A DNA stretch of 34,620 bases from Cyanobacteriota bacterium erpe_2018_sw_21hr_WHONDRS-SW48-000092_B_bin.40. Lineage in GTDB: Bacteria; Cyanobacteriota; Vampirovibrionia; Obscuribacterales; Obscuribacteraceae. The notes beneath the pieces were generated by a model. The model was not told where the DNA came from. It worked only from the letters and a program-made list of their open reading frames with translations, and made no database searches. The position numbers and the translations under genes were made by a program. Shown in pieces: positions 1 through 7,423 of this stretch. The stretch spans positions 1 through 34,620 of the forward strand of contig JAUPUU010000165.1 of the NCBI GenBank assembly GCA_030917395.1, read 5' to 3'. Numbering within the stretch: the first letter of the stretch is position 1; each line of letters starts with the position of its first letter.

Positions 1-87
1 CAGTATCTCAGCTTCAGTTGAGGCCAAAGTTTGATTTTCTCGTCAGTATGTGAGTGAATGAGACACATTTAGTAGAGCTTATAGTTC

Positions 88-1260
88 ATGAACCCATTTG
101 TTTTTCACACTCCCACCAGAGTGTATTTCGGAGAAGATTCAGCCAGTTCGTGTGGAGATTTTCTGCGCGAACTAGGTGGCAAAAAAGTGCTTATGGTGGC
201 CGACGCTTTTCTCGAGAAGAGTGGGGCGCTGAAGCCGCTGATCGAAAGCATTCGAGAATCAACCGGTAGCGCACCTATTCTGTTCACCGATGTGCCTTCT
301 GATTCTGATATTGATTGTGTTAACAATGCCACTGCTATTGCCCGAACGCATCAATGTGACGCTTTCGTTGCTGTTGGTGGTGGATCTGTTATCGATACAG
401 CCAAGGTGATTAACATTTGCCTTAGTTTTGGTGGTGAGGTCATGGATTATCAAGGCCTCAACATCATCGAACGTAAGCTCTATCCGCTTATTGCCGTTCC
501 TACCACTGCCGGTACCGGTGCCGAAGTTTCTTTTGTCGCTATGGTGAAAGACCATGGCGAGGGTAAGAAGCTAATGTTTGGCAGCCGCTTTCTAGCTCCT
601 GATGTGGCTATTCTCGACCCTTTGATGATTGTTTCTTTGCCTGCTAAGTTAACTGCTGCCACGGGCATCGATGCGATCACTCACGATATAGAATGCTACG
701 TCGCCTCCGGGACCTATTCTGTATTTACTGACGCAATTTGTTTAGAGTCACTGCGTCTCTTGTTTGAGTTCTTGCCCCAAGCAACAGTTGATGGCGGCAA
801 TATAGAAGCCCGAGGCGCTACGCTGGTGGCTAGTTGTATGGCTGGTGTGGCGTTTACCAATTCTGGGGTGGGCATCACCCATGCCCTAGCCCATGCTGTG
901 GGGGCGAAGTATGCCACTCATCATGGTATGACCAATGCCGTATTCCTTCCCCATGGCATGCGCTTCAACCTCGATACCGTTTATCCTCGCTATGCTCGAA
1001 TTGCCCAGTTCTTAGGTTTTGCTGACGAAGAAAATAACGGAGATGAGCTAGCTTTAGCCAATCTTCTTGTGAACAAAGTCGAAGCTTTGCTTGAGAAACT
1101 CCAACTTCCCCTTACCCTAAGAGAATTGGGTGTGCCAGAGTTTAGCGATGAAAACCTTGCCGAATTGACCGATCTTGCTGCAGCTGATCCTGCGATAATG
1201 TTTAATCCGCGAGAGGCTTCTAGCGACGACCTCACCCAACTTTTGAAGAGGGCTTATTAA
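88..1260 (+). CDS. Iron-containing alcohol dehydrogenase
   Basis: Group III (Fe-type) NAD(P)-dependent alcohol dehydrogenase, 390 aa, the normal family length. Such enzymes interconvert alcohols and aldehydes or ketones in the cytoplasm. The N-terminus has the family's PTRVYFG motif (residues 9-15) and the dinucleotide-binding GGGS at 97-100. The metal ligands can be placed as Asp195 and His199 (in GIDAITH), His265 (in GITH) and His279 (in HHG), so the active site looks complete. The ATG at 88 fits the usual family start; no strong ribosome binding site precedes it. The stop overlaps the next ATG by one base, so it is probably co-transcribed with the SCP2-like and PfkB genes. The substrate cannot be read from sequence; butanol, 1,3-propanediol and lactaldehyde enzymes all share this fold. 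Confidence 0.93.
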   Translation: MNPFVFHTPTRVYFGEDSASSCGDFLRELGGKKVLMVADAFLEKSGALKPLIESIRESTGSAPILFTDVPSDSDIDCVNNATAIARTHQCDAFVAVGGGSVIDTAKVINICLSFGGEVMDYQGLNIIERKLYPLIAVPTTAGTGAEVSFVAMVKDHGEGKKLMFGSRFLAPDVAILDPLMIVSLPAKLTAATGIDAITHDIECYVASGTYSVFTDAICLESLRLLFEFLPQATVDGGNIEARGATLVASCMAGVAFTNSGVGITHALAHAVGAKYATHHGMTNAVFLPHGMRFNLDTVYPRYARIAQFLGFADEENNGDELALANLLVNKVEALLEKLQLPLTLRELGVPEFSDENLAELTDLAAADPAIMFNPREASSDDLTQLLKRAY

Positions 1261-1673
1261 TGGCTGTCTTTACTGACACAGATGAATTGCACAGAGTAAT
1301 GAACGATCTCTGGACTGCAATCAAAAATGAAAAAGAAATGGCTGCCCAGCTTTTGTCATCGAGGCTGATAGTTACTTTCCACTATCGAGAGCCCGATGGT
1401 CGTCTTACCGTTGATTGCTCTGATGGTAAAGAGATGGTTATCACCGTGGGTGATTGCAACAAAAAGCCAGTAGTAGAAATGTTCATGAAATCAAGCGTTG
1501 CCCATGAATTTTGGTTGGGAAAAGTCAATGTTCCCTTAGCGCTTATTCAAGGCAAGATCGTTTCAAAAGGGCCAGTCAACAAAGCGTTGGCTTTGCTTCC
1601 TGCGATTAAACCAGCTTACGGCCTCTATCCATCAGTGATCGAAAAGAACGGCTTGAAAGTGTCGATCACTTAG
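1260..1673 (+). CDS. SCP2 sterol-binding-like domain protein
   Basis: A 137-residue single-domain protein resembling the SCP2/sterol-carrier fold: an N-terminal helix, a beta-sheet region with alternating hydrophobic residues (about 35-65) and the C-terminal motif around residues 90-120 (LIQGKIVSKGPVNKALALLP) typical of SCP2-like proteins, where LxxGKIKxxGN is common. Members bind lipids or acyl-CoA, and many bacterial ones have no known ligand. No signal peptide or membrane segment is visible, so it is likely cytoplasmic. Its ATG overlaps the dehydrogenase stop by one base (taATG), implying translational coupling, and the PfkB gene follows after 15 bases. An accessory role for the dehydrogenase, such as presenting a hydrophobic substrate, is inference only. 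Confidence 0.75.
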   Translation: MAVFTDTDELHRVMNDLWTAIKNEKEMAAQLLSSRLIVTFHYREPDGRLTVDCSDGKEMVITVGDCNKKPVVEMFMKSSVAHEFWLGKVNVPLALIQGKIVSKGPVNKALALLPAIKPAYGLYPSVIEKNGLKVSIT

Positions 1674-1688
1674 AAGGGGCTCGAATTA

Positions 1689-2699
1689 GTGATGGAGCCC
1701 TCTGAACTTCCAAATCGTTCGGTGATCACGATCGGCGAATTGGTTGTTGATTGGATTGCCACCAAAAAGAGCGCTGATTGGGATGAACCCGATACATTCT
1801 TGCGCAGCGCTGGAGGCAATGCTGCCAATGTCGCTCATGCTTTAAGCCGCCTTGGCACAAATGCTCGATTGGTGGCCAAGGTAGGCGATGACTTGCATGC
1901 CAACTATCTTTTTTCTGGCTTGGCAGCTGCTGGTATTGATACCACTTTTGTCTCACGCACTTCTTCTTTTGCTACTGCCCAGTGCTATGTTCTAACTGAT
2001 CAGTTTGACGAAAATCTTTTTTACAATTGGCCCAAACCCAATGCCTGCCATCAGCTTACCGTTGCCGATTTGAGTGACCAGTTGTTTGACGGGGCAGTGG
2101 CTCTTCATGCAACCGGTATTTCTCTGACGATGGAGCCGCGCAGTAGCGCTGTGCTAGAAGCGATGAAAAGGGCGCGCAAAGCTAATTTGCTTGTCTCTTT
2201 TGATGCTGGTTTTCCTACCGGAGAAGGCGCCAAGGCTCGGGACAAGGCGCTTGAAGCGATGGGCTTGGCCCACATGATCAAAGTCAATCTGCCTGAGCTC
2301 TACTATTGGCTTGGTGAGGTTGAACCATGCAGCGACACGGCACAGCTAACGCAGTATGCCCAAATGCTACGAAGTCAGACTGGTGCTCAGGTGGTGCTGC
2401 TTACACTAGGAGCCAATGGTTCCATAATCGCTTCCAGCGACAGCTATTTTGCCGCCCCGGTTAAGGTTGATACTTTAGCTGCTGTCGGGGCCGGCGATGC
2501 CTATGTTGCTTTCGTCCTTAGTCGCTTGGCCAGTGGAGCTAGTCTTGACCTAAATTGGCCACAAGCCCTTACTTCTGATTATTTTGATTGGGCCGATATT
2601 GCTCGCTCAGCCAACGCTGCCGGGGCGCTTGCTACGCGAACAATCAGTGCTTCGCTGGGTTTGCCAACGCTTAGTGAAATTGAGCAATTGTTGAAATAG
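1689..2699 (+). CDS. PfkB-family carbohydrate kinase (fructokinase/ribokinase-like)
   Basis: 336 aa, cytoplasmic ATP-dependent sugar kinase of the ribokinase/PfkB family. The first signature, GGNAANVAHALSRLG, lies at residues 42-56 and the C-terminal GAGDA signature at 267-271, with Asp270 as the predicted catalytic base. The segment before it (DTLAAVGAGD) is slightly longer than the usual DTTGAGD. A GTG (1689) and an ATG (1692) are adjacent; AAGGGG at 1674-1679 is spaced better for the GTG, but either may be used. It follows the SCP2-like gene by 15 bases and looks like the last gene of the unit. The sugar is not predictable; fructose, ribose, 2-keto-3-deoxygluconate and nucleosides are all used in this family. 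Confidence 0.88.
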   Translation: MMEPSELPNRSVITIGELVVDWIATKKSADWDEPDTFLRSAGGNAANVAHALSRLGTNARLVAKVGDDLHANYLFSGLAAAGIDTTFVSRTSSFATAQCYVLTDQFDENLFYNWPKPNACHQLTVADLSDQLFDGAVALHATGISLTMEPRSSAVLEAMKRARKANLLVSFDAGFPTGEGAKARDKALEAMGLAHMIKVNLPELYYWLGEVEPCSDTAQLTQYAQMLRSQTGAQVVLLTLGANGSIIASSDSYFAAPVKVDTLAAVGAGDAYVAFVLSRLASGASLDLNWPQALTSDYFDWADIARSANAAGALATRTISASLGLPTLSEIEQLLK

Positions 2700-2805
2700 A
2701 CTAATTGTCGAGCAAGATAATTGGATGAGCTAGTTAGCGTAAAAGCACCAATGCAGCCGGACCTTGGCTCATTCTCTCTTGATTATTCCTGTTACACTGA
2801 AAAAC

Positions 2806-2937
2806 ATGGATATAAGCGATATTTTTTCAGCTTTTCATTGGCTCACTGTCATAGCTGTGGTAGCTCTGATTGTTTTTGGAGTAATCGTTGCTGTTGTTCT
2901 GGCCCGAGTTTTTAAGAGCGATTTTGAGCAAGATTAA
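2806..2937 (+). CDS. Small single-span membrane protein (43 aa)
   Basis: A short ORF of 43 codons, ATG at 2806 and TAA at 2935-2937. The product has a short N-terminal amphipathic part (MDISDIFSAFHW), one strongly hydrophobic helix at about residues 13-33 rich in Val, Ile and Ala, and a charged tail (RVFKSDFEQD). The Arg/Lys after the helix predicts an N-out/C-in topology. No good Shine-Dalgarno sequence precedes it. Its stop directly abuts the end of the convergent yedF gene. The other plus-strand reading frame here (2721-2915) is Cys/Ser/Phe-rich, as expected for a shifted read of a membrane helix, so I prefer this frame. Function unknown. Confidence 0.5.
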   Translation: MDISDIFSAFHWLTVIAVVALIVFGVIVAVVLARVFKSDFEQD

Positions 2938-3624
2938 TCAGGGCGAAATTATACGGTCGGCTGAAAACAAATATTCGCAAATAGCAAACATGTTGGTTAC
3001 TTGCTCCACTGGTACTTTGCTCTTTAAGCCGTAGTAGTCTAAACAAAGTCCGCAAGCAAGGACTTCTATTCCTTTTTCTTTGAGTTCATTTAGTACCTTT
3101 ATATATGGTCCATCAGGGTCCATCAACTTAACACCACTATTGACCATTAATATCGCCCGTGGTTCATGACCAGACTGCAGTAAAGTTTGCAGAAAGAGAT
3201 TGAGCAGATTGGCGCTGAAGTCATGATCTTCTTTGGATTTCTCCGAGCCGTGAGCTTCACCAAAGGTATTGCGACTGATGAGAATGATCGTTCCGGTTGC
3301 AGTTGAGGAGATAATATTGCCACCAGCAGCAATGGTGGAACTTACCTTTGCTCTAGTAGTGGTAGCATCATGATGATGTTCAGCCGACACTTGTTCTTCA
3401 GAATTGGTGGTAGAACGTTGCAACACCACTCTAAAGTGCTCGTCCTCGGCCTTGCATTGTACGGTCAGCTTTTGTGAGTTTCCTAGCCTAGTTAAATTCT
3501 GAACGTTAACTTCTGAGTCGACAAGAACTTCAATACAAGAAAGAGATTGATCGTCGATCAATTTCTTCGTTCTTAGCACTGGCTCGGGGCAAGTAAGACC
3601 CCTGAGATCAAGAGATTTTTTCAT
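2938..3624 (-). CDS. yedF: YedF-type TusA-DsrE fusion, selenium metabolism
   Basis: 228 aa. An N-terminal TusA/SirA-like domain (residues 1-70) begins with the family signature LDLRGLTCPEPVL, where Cys12-Pro13 is the sulfur- or selenium-carrying CP motif. A C-terminal DsrE-like domain (about 110-228) carries a cysteine-containing segment (LACGLCLDYYG). This two-domain arrangement is that of the sulfurtransferase-like selenium metabolism protein YedF. A linker at about 80-95 contains a small histidine run (EHHHD). It lies 30 bases downstream of selD on the same strand, the usual companion of yedF, so an operon is very likely. A role in handling reduced selenium for selenophosphate synthesis is a family-level inference; the biochemical function is not settled. 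Confidence 0.88.
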   Translation of the reverse strand: MKKSLDLRGLTCPEPVLRTKKLIDDQSLSCIEVLVDSEVNVQNLTRLGNSQKLTVQCKAEDEHFRVVLQRSTTNSEEQVSAEHHHDATTTRAKVSSTIAAGGNIISSTATGTIILISRNTFGEAHGSEKSKEDHDFSANLLNLFLQTLLQSGHEPRAILMVNSGVKLMDPDGPYIKVLNELKEKGIEVLACGLCLDYYGLKSKVPVEQVTNMFAICEYLFSADRIISP

Positions 3625-3654
3625 GTTTTGCCCTTCTATGTGTTCTTAATTGGT

Positions 3655-4722
3655 CTAACTAATTAAGACATCGATATGACCTGGAATACCTTCTGTGAAC
3701 TCTCCGATAACGGTAGCTTCGATTCCAGCTTCGCTCATTGCATTAATAAGATTGGCACTGTCATTTTCTGCTACAGCAAAGAGAAGACCGCCTGCCGTTT
3801 GTGGGTCGTAGAGTAAGTCGCTTATTTCGAGAGGGAGATCTTTTATATAAGATACGTTTGCTTCAAATGATTTTCGGTTGCCATAAGCACTGGCTGGTAC
3901 CAGTCCTTGTTTAGCAAATTCTTGGGCGGAAGGGAAAAAACGCAGGGCGGAAATTACCATGCGAGCTGCAAGTTTGCTAGCTTTTGCCATCTCATGAATA
4001 TGCCCTACCAAGCCAAAGCCCGTAACATCGGTGCATGCATGGATATCTACTCGGCGTGCTGCTTCAAGCGCACGATCGTTTAGCGTGGTCAGTGCCGCAA
4101 ATAACAATGACTGCTCAGCTTTAGAGAGTAGACCGGCCTTAAGAGCTAACAAGCTGACGCCAGTACCGAGAGCTTTTGTCATAACAATTCGGTCATTAGG
4201 GCGGGCACCACTATTGGTGAGTATATCTTTTGGATTAATCAATCCGGTCACAGCTAATCCGTATATAGTCTCGCTGCTCTGAATGCTGTGACCACCGGTT
4301 AAGAGTGCCCCAGCCTTAGCGACTTGGTCAGCTCCACCACGCAATATTTCAGCTGCAATTGATAAGGGATAGTCGCAGGTCGGAAAAGCAAAAATCGCCT
4401 GTGCTATAAGCGGTTTGCCTCCCATCGCATATACATCAGACAGCGCATTGTTAGCCGCTATCTGGCCGTATAGATATGGATCGTCAACTAGAGGTGGAAA
4501 GAAATCGACGCTTTCAATAATTGCCAGATCATCATTCAGTTTGTACACTGCGGCATCTTCAAAATTGTCAATACCGCTGAGCAGATTGGCATGCTTCATC
4601 TTCGGCAATCCAGCCAGTATCTGCTTTAGCTCAAATGCGCTAATTTTGGCAGAGCAACCGCCAGCTTTGACGTTGTTGGTAAGTTGGTTATTGTCGATCG
4701 GTTTTTCAGGATTGGTAGTCAT
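3655..4722 (-). CDS. selD: Selenide, water dikinase (selenophosphate synthetase)
   Basis: 355 aa, typical SelD length. It makes selenophosphate from selenide and ATP in the cytoplasm. The N-terminal catalytic loop reads GGCSAKI, giving Cys23 and Lys26, equivalent to the essential Cys17 and Lys20 of the E. coli enzyme. The position is Cys rather than selenocysteine, so no recoding is needed. The AIR-synthase fold motifs follow: the SVDFFPPLVDDPYLYGQIAA region (about 71-90) and GGHSIQSSETIYGLAVTG, with a DPQTAGGLL motif near the C-terminus. It is first in a two-gene minus-strand unit with yedF. No selA, selB or tRNA-Sec is visible here, so the fate of selenophosphate (selenocysteine, selenouridine or a selenium cofactor) is open. 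Confidence 0.95.
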   Translation of the reverse strand: MTTNPEKPIDNNQLTNNVKAGGCSAKISAFELKQILAGLPKMKHANLLSGIDNFEDAAVYKLNDDLAIIESVDFFPPLVDDPYLYGQIAANNALSDVYAMGGKPLIAQAIFAFPTCDYPLSIAAEILRGGADQVAKAGALLTGGHSIQSSETIYGLAVTGLINPKDILTNSGARPNDRIVMTKALGTGVSLLALKAGLLSKAEQSLLFAALTTLNDRALEAARRVDIHACTDVTGFGLVGHIHEMAKASKLAARMVISALRFFPSAQEFAKQGLVPASAYGNRKSFEANVSYIKDLPLEISDLLYDPQTAGGLLFAVAENDSANLINAMSEAGIEATVIGEFTEGIPGHIDVLIS

Positions 4723-5057
4723 ATGGATTTACGAAGTATGTTCTTTCAATATCCGCATGGTATGTGGTTTTTGAAAAGTGGTGGTGCCGCCAGTGGTGAT
4801 TCGTCAAAGACAAGAAAGCTTTTATATTAGTTTGTTTGTTTTCCACTGCTTATGGCTGTTTTTGCTCTTTAAAAACTACAGTGATAAGTGTAAATTGTAT
4901 TCTGGAAATCGAAGGACACACTTAGCATAATCTGTGAGTTTGCGTCCGTCCAGTTTACTAGCCAGAACTAGTTTACTGGTATTGTGTCGCATCATTTAAA
5001 GTGTCGTCGTAAATTTTGGTTTTAATACTTTTTTGGAATTTACAAAAAGGAACGTGC
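4723..5057. other. 335-base gap between divergent selD and RHH gene
   Basis: An AT-rich divergent intergenic region that must hold promoters for selD (minus) and the ribbon-helix-helix gene (plus). I see no convincing paired -35/-10 boxes in either direction, no tRNA-like fold, no terminator and no good ORF. The one notable structure is a repeat block at 4950-4979, listed separately. Confidence 0.6.
4950..4979. repeat. Paired AGTTTACT repeats, possible operator
   Basis: AGTTTACT occurs at 4952-4959 and 4970-4977, with two direct ACTAG copies at 4956-4960 and 4967-4971 and outer CCAG/CTGG arms (4950-4953, 4976-4979). The block lies about 80-110 bases upstream of the ribbon-helix-helix gene. 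RHH regulators commonly bind short repeated half-sites near their own promoters, so an operator is possible, but no binding evidence exists. Confidence 0.3.
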
Positions 5058-5264
5058 ATGCCTAAGAAAGTACTTGTGGCTCTTCCACCAGGTCTACTAG
5101 AACAAATCGACTTTGTCGCTCAAGTTGAGCATAGAACCCGCTCAGATTTGATGCGCGAGGCTCTTCGTCGCTACATTGATGCCTTCAAGCGCAATCAAGG
5201 TCCACGTATGCAAGTAAGCAGCGTTGGTTCACAAAAGATCGCATTATTGACTGACGTCGAGTAA
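5058..5264 (+). CDS. Ribbon-helix-helix (CopG/NikR-type) DNA-binding protein
   Basis: 68 aa if started at the ATG at 5058, which I prefer over an upstream in-frame GTG at 5016 because AAAAAGGAAC sits just before it (AGGA at 5048-5051, 6 bases away). The product matches the ribbon-helix-helix fold: a short N-terminal strand (KKVLVALPP), helix A (GLLEQIDFVAQVEH), a turn with RTRSDL, and helix B (MREALRRYIDAF). Such dimers insert the paired strand into the DNA major groove. The last 20 residues are a short polar tail with no metal-sensing domain, so it is not a full NikR. It could be a free regulator or an orphan antitoxin, but no toxin gene follows. Target unknown. Confidence 0.85.
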   Translation: MPKKVLVALPPGLLEQIDFVAQVEHRTRSDLMREALRRYIDAFKRNQGPRMQVSSVGSQKIALLTDVE

Positions 5265-5294
5265 ATACTTGCAGTAATTCTCCCACTCTACCTG

Positions 5295-5323
5295 TTGACG
5301 TCCTGACGTATTAGGCTTACGCT
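5295..5323 (+). promoter_or_regulatory. Candidate sigma70 promoter for glycine-tailed gene
   Basis: TTGACG (5295-5300), a 17-base spacer and TACGCT (5318-5323). The predicted start of transcription near 5330 gives a leader of about 38 bases to the ATG at 5368. The -10 box is imperfect. TGACGT is repeated inside the element (5297-5302 and 5304-5309). Confidence 0.5.
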
Positions 5324-5367
5324 CTTACCTGCAGTAGGTTCGTTCAGACAGTCATTAGGTCAAGCCC

Positions 5368-5697
5368 ATGTATTTTTGGGACATTTGCTTTATTGAAGCC
5401 ATTTTCGTCGGCATTGTTATGTTCGGCCTTGGCTTTCTCAAAGCACCTCGGTTTTTGATGAAGCGTAAGCTCGTTAAGGGCTTCCCTTGGGGCTACTACG
5501 CTGACCAAGTGCCGCAGGGTGATCCCAATCTCTTCCCGGGCAACAGTCACGACTTCCTCCACGACACCGGAACCAGTTTCGGTGGGCTTGAGGGCTTCGG
5601 CGATTACGGCGAATTTAGTGGTTTTGGCCAGCTCGGCGAGTATGGTAGTGCCTTTACTGGTGGAGACGGCGGCGGTGGCGGCGGCGGCGGTGATTGA
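5368..5697 (+). CDS. Hypothetical membrane protein with glycine-rich tail
   Basis: 109 aa, not a family I recognise. Residues 1-24 form a hydrophobic helix (FIEAIFVGIVMFGLGFL), followed by a basic patch (RFLMKRKLVK) that predicts the C-terminal part is cytoplasmic. The remainder is rich in Gly, Phe, Tyr, Asp and Pro and ends in a near-pure glycine stretch closed by Asp, encoded by GGC/GGT codons. AGGT at 5356-5359 is a fair ribosome binding site for the ATG at 5368. Two other frames are also open here because of the repetitive GC-rich end, but only this frame gives a sensible membrane protein. It precedes the CPBP protease gene; whether they share transcripts is unclear. Confidence 0.6.
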   Translation: MYFWDICFIEAIFVGIVMFGLGFLKAPRFLMKRKLVKGFPWGYYADQVPQGDPNLFPGNSHDFLHDTGTSFGGLEGFGDYGEFSGFGQLGEYGSAFTGGDGGGGGGGGD

Positions 5698-5791
5698 AGT
5701 CATCGAAGTTGCTTGTTGACTTGAGGCTGTTTCGCTCGAAATCCTGTAAAATTTAGAGTCTAAGATCAGGCTTTCGCCTTTTGAGGCTCAA

Positions 5792-7321
5792 GTGCCCACT
5801 ATTTCTAATGTTCCATTGCAATTGGTCGTTGATGTACTACGAGTGCTCATCGTAGTAGTCGGTCTCGGCGTACTTCTCAATAAATCAGCCTTAAGGCCGC
5901 GCTTAGTCACGACTTTGCTGGTCCTTTGCACTTTGCTTGTTGGCGTGGTCTTCTCTGGCAACGCTGCTAGTCGTGTTAAAGACGGCAAGGGTGCTGCCGT
6001 TATGGAAGCTGGCCAGTCTGAGCTGATGATGCGTATGGCCGCAGGCTTCAAGGCTTTCTCTAGCGGCCTACCTTTGGCCGGTTCAAAATCGTCTGATGAT
6101 TTCTATAAATCTGCAGCCAAGTCAATGGAAAGTGCAGTAGGTCACGACCCCCAATCTTTGACTTTGCGTTTGAAGCAAGTGGTTCTTGCCGCTGAAACAG
6201 GAATGGGTTTTGCCGATGAGCTGGCGGCCATGCGGGGCTACAAAGACGAGCGGGCTGGTAGATCTTACGATCTGATTGATGCTCTTTATCTAAAGAAGAC
6301 TCTCAAAGCTCCGGAGAGCGCCAGCGCCTTAGCCCTGATTGATGAACTGATTACCTCAGGGTTCTATCGCGAAGTCCTCAAGCTTGAAGTCTATAAAGTC
6401 AGCGGCCAGACAAAAGTTTTTGATCAAGCGGCGACTGAGTATAACGACAATAGTCGGCTATTTGCTGCCCGTCTTGCTGGTTTAATGTTGATATTGGCTG
6501 CTTCTTGCTTTGTCGGCATCATTGTCCTGGCGGTGCAGCTGTTCAAATTGCCACGCAATCTTTCAGACGAAAATACTCTCGGTCAAATTAGGGCCCCAGC
6601 AGCCTATGGCTTTGCTAAGGTTTATGGCGTGCTGATTGGTTGGCTTGCCCTTGAGTCCTTTCTTTCCCCAGTTATTAGCCTCCTTATTCCTTACCTCAAG
6701 GGTAGTGCTAAAGACCCGTTAATGCTGGCAGTGCTTACTATGACCATTTATCTAGTAACCAATTTGCCTTCTCTGATTTTGGCCTGGTTCATTGCCATAA
6801 GACCCACTGGTGTGGGCTTCTTGGAAGCGGTTAAATTGCGCTGGCACACACCTACCCGCGGACCTGTCGGTCTTGTTTTAGCGGGGGTTTTGACCTGGTT
6901 TGCTTGTGTGCCTATGGTACTGGTTTCTTCGATTGTGGCGAGGAAGCTTCTCAGTGCCGAAGGCTCATCAAATCCGATTTTGACGATTATCATGGAAGCC
7001 GTGCGCTCTCATAATGCCATGGCTGCGGTTCTCTTTATCGTGGCGGTCGGCGTTTTGCCAGCTATTTGCGAAGAGACGCTCTTCCGCGGCTTTCTCTATA
7101 CCTCTTTGCGTTGGCGCTTTGGCGCTTTTCAGTCAATGCTGCTATCGGCGTTCTTGTTCTCAGCGGTGCATATGGACCCCGGTGCTTTCATTCCACTGTT
7201 TGTTCTTGGTTTTGCCTTTGCCTTTGTCTTTGAGCGTACACGCAGCTTGATTCCATCGATGATTGCCCACTGCATGTGGAATACCGGAACATTCATATTC
7301 ATGTTCTCTATCTTTGGCTAA
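5792..7321 (+). CDS. CPBP-family intramembrane metalloprotease
   Basis: 509 aa, GTG start with GAGG at 5783-5786. The C-terminal third is a CPBP (Rce1/Abi) domain with its three motifs: EETLFR at 427-432 (catalytic Glu pair), FSAVH ending at His460, and HCMWN with His493 and Asn497. These are the residues of the glutamate-type intramembrane protease. Before this come transmembrane helices at about 10-28, 38-55, 227-250, 275-300, 310-336 and 358-382. Between the first two and the third lies a soluble, probably extracytoplasmic or lumenal segment (about 60-220) made of helices, which lengthens the protein well past a minimal CPBP domain. Members process prenylated proteins in eukaryotes; bacterial members act in bacteriocin immunity or regulated proteolysis. 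The substrate is unknown. Confidence 0.88.
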   Translation: MPTISNVPLQLVVDVLRVLIVVVGLGVLLNKSALRPRLVTTLLVLCTLLVGVVFSGNAASRVKDGKGAAVMEAGQSELMMRMAAGFKAFSSGLPLAGSKSSDDFYKSAAKSMESAVGHDPQSLTLRLKQVVLAAETGMGFADELAAMRGYKDERAGRSYDLIDALYLKKTLKAPESASALALIDELITSGFYREVLKLEVYKVSGQTKVFDQAATEYNDNSRLFAARLAGLMLILAASCFVGIIVLAVQLFKLPRNLSDENTLGQIRAPAAYGFAKVYGVLIGWLALESFLSPVISLLIPYLKGSAKDPLMLAVLTMTIYLVTNLPSLILAWFIAIRPTGVGFLEAVKLRWHTPTRGPVGLVLAGVLTWFACVPMVLVSSIVARKLLSAEGSSNPILTIIMEAVRSHNAMAAVLFIVAVGVLPAICEETLFRGFLYTSLRWRFGAFQSMLLSAFLFSAVHMDPGAFIPLFVLGFAFAFVFERTRSLIPSMIAHCMWNTGTFIFMFSIFG

Positions 7322-7348
7322 GAGCTTTTAGTCTTCAAGCTTATGTTC

Positions 7349-7379
7349 TTGGGCTAACGGTGATTTGACCTGCTATAAC
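7349..7379 (+). promoter_or_regulatory. Candidate extended -10 promoter
   Basis: TGCTATAAC (7371-7379) is an extended -10 element, with TTGGGC (7349-7354) as a poor -35 at 19 bases. It would start transcription about 38 bases before the ATG at 7424. It resembles the extended -10 proposed for zwf (TGCTAAAAT). Confidence 0.35.
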
Positions 7380-7423
7380 GGGCATATAAGGGCTATCCTG
7401 GTACCTATTGCTCGTGTGAACCA

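Noticed and set aside
1-87. Promoter or upstream gene end at the left edge
   Set aside because: No paired -35/-10 with proper spacing and too little sequence to judge an upstream gene.
2721-2915. 64-codon plus-strand frame with TTG start
   Set aside because: Cys/Ser/His/Phe-rich, typical of a shifted read of a membrane helix; the 43-codon frame at 2806 is more protein-like.
3655-4722. Selenocysteine codon in selD
   Set aside because: The catalytic position is Cys23 (TGC-type codon in frame), so no UGA recoding or SECIS is needed.
5344-5703. 119-codon minus-strand frame over the glycine-tailed gene
   Set aside because: Ala/Thr-rich mirror of Gly codons with no ribosome binding site; the plus frame has a membrane helix and promoter.
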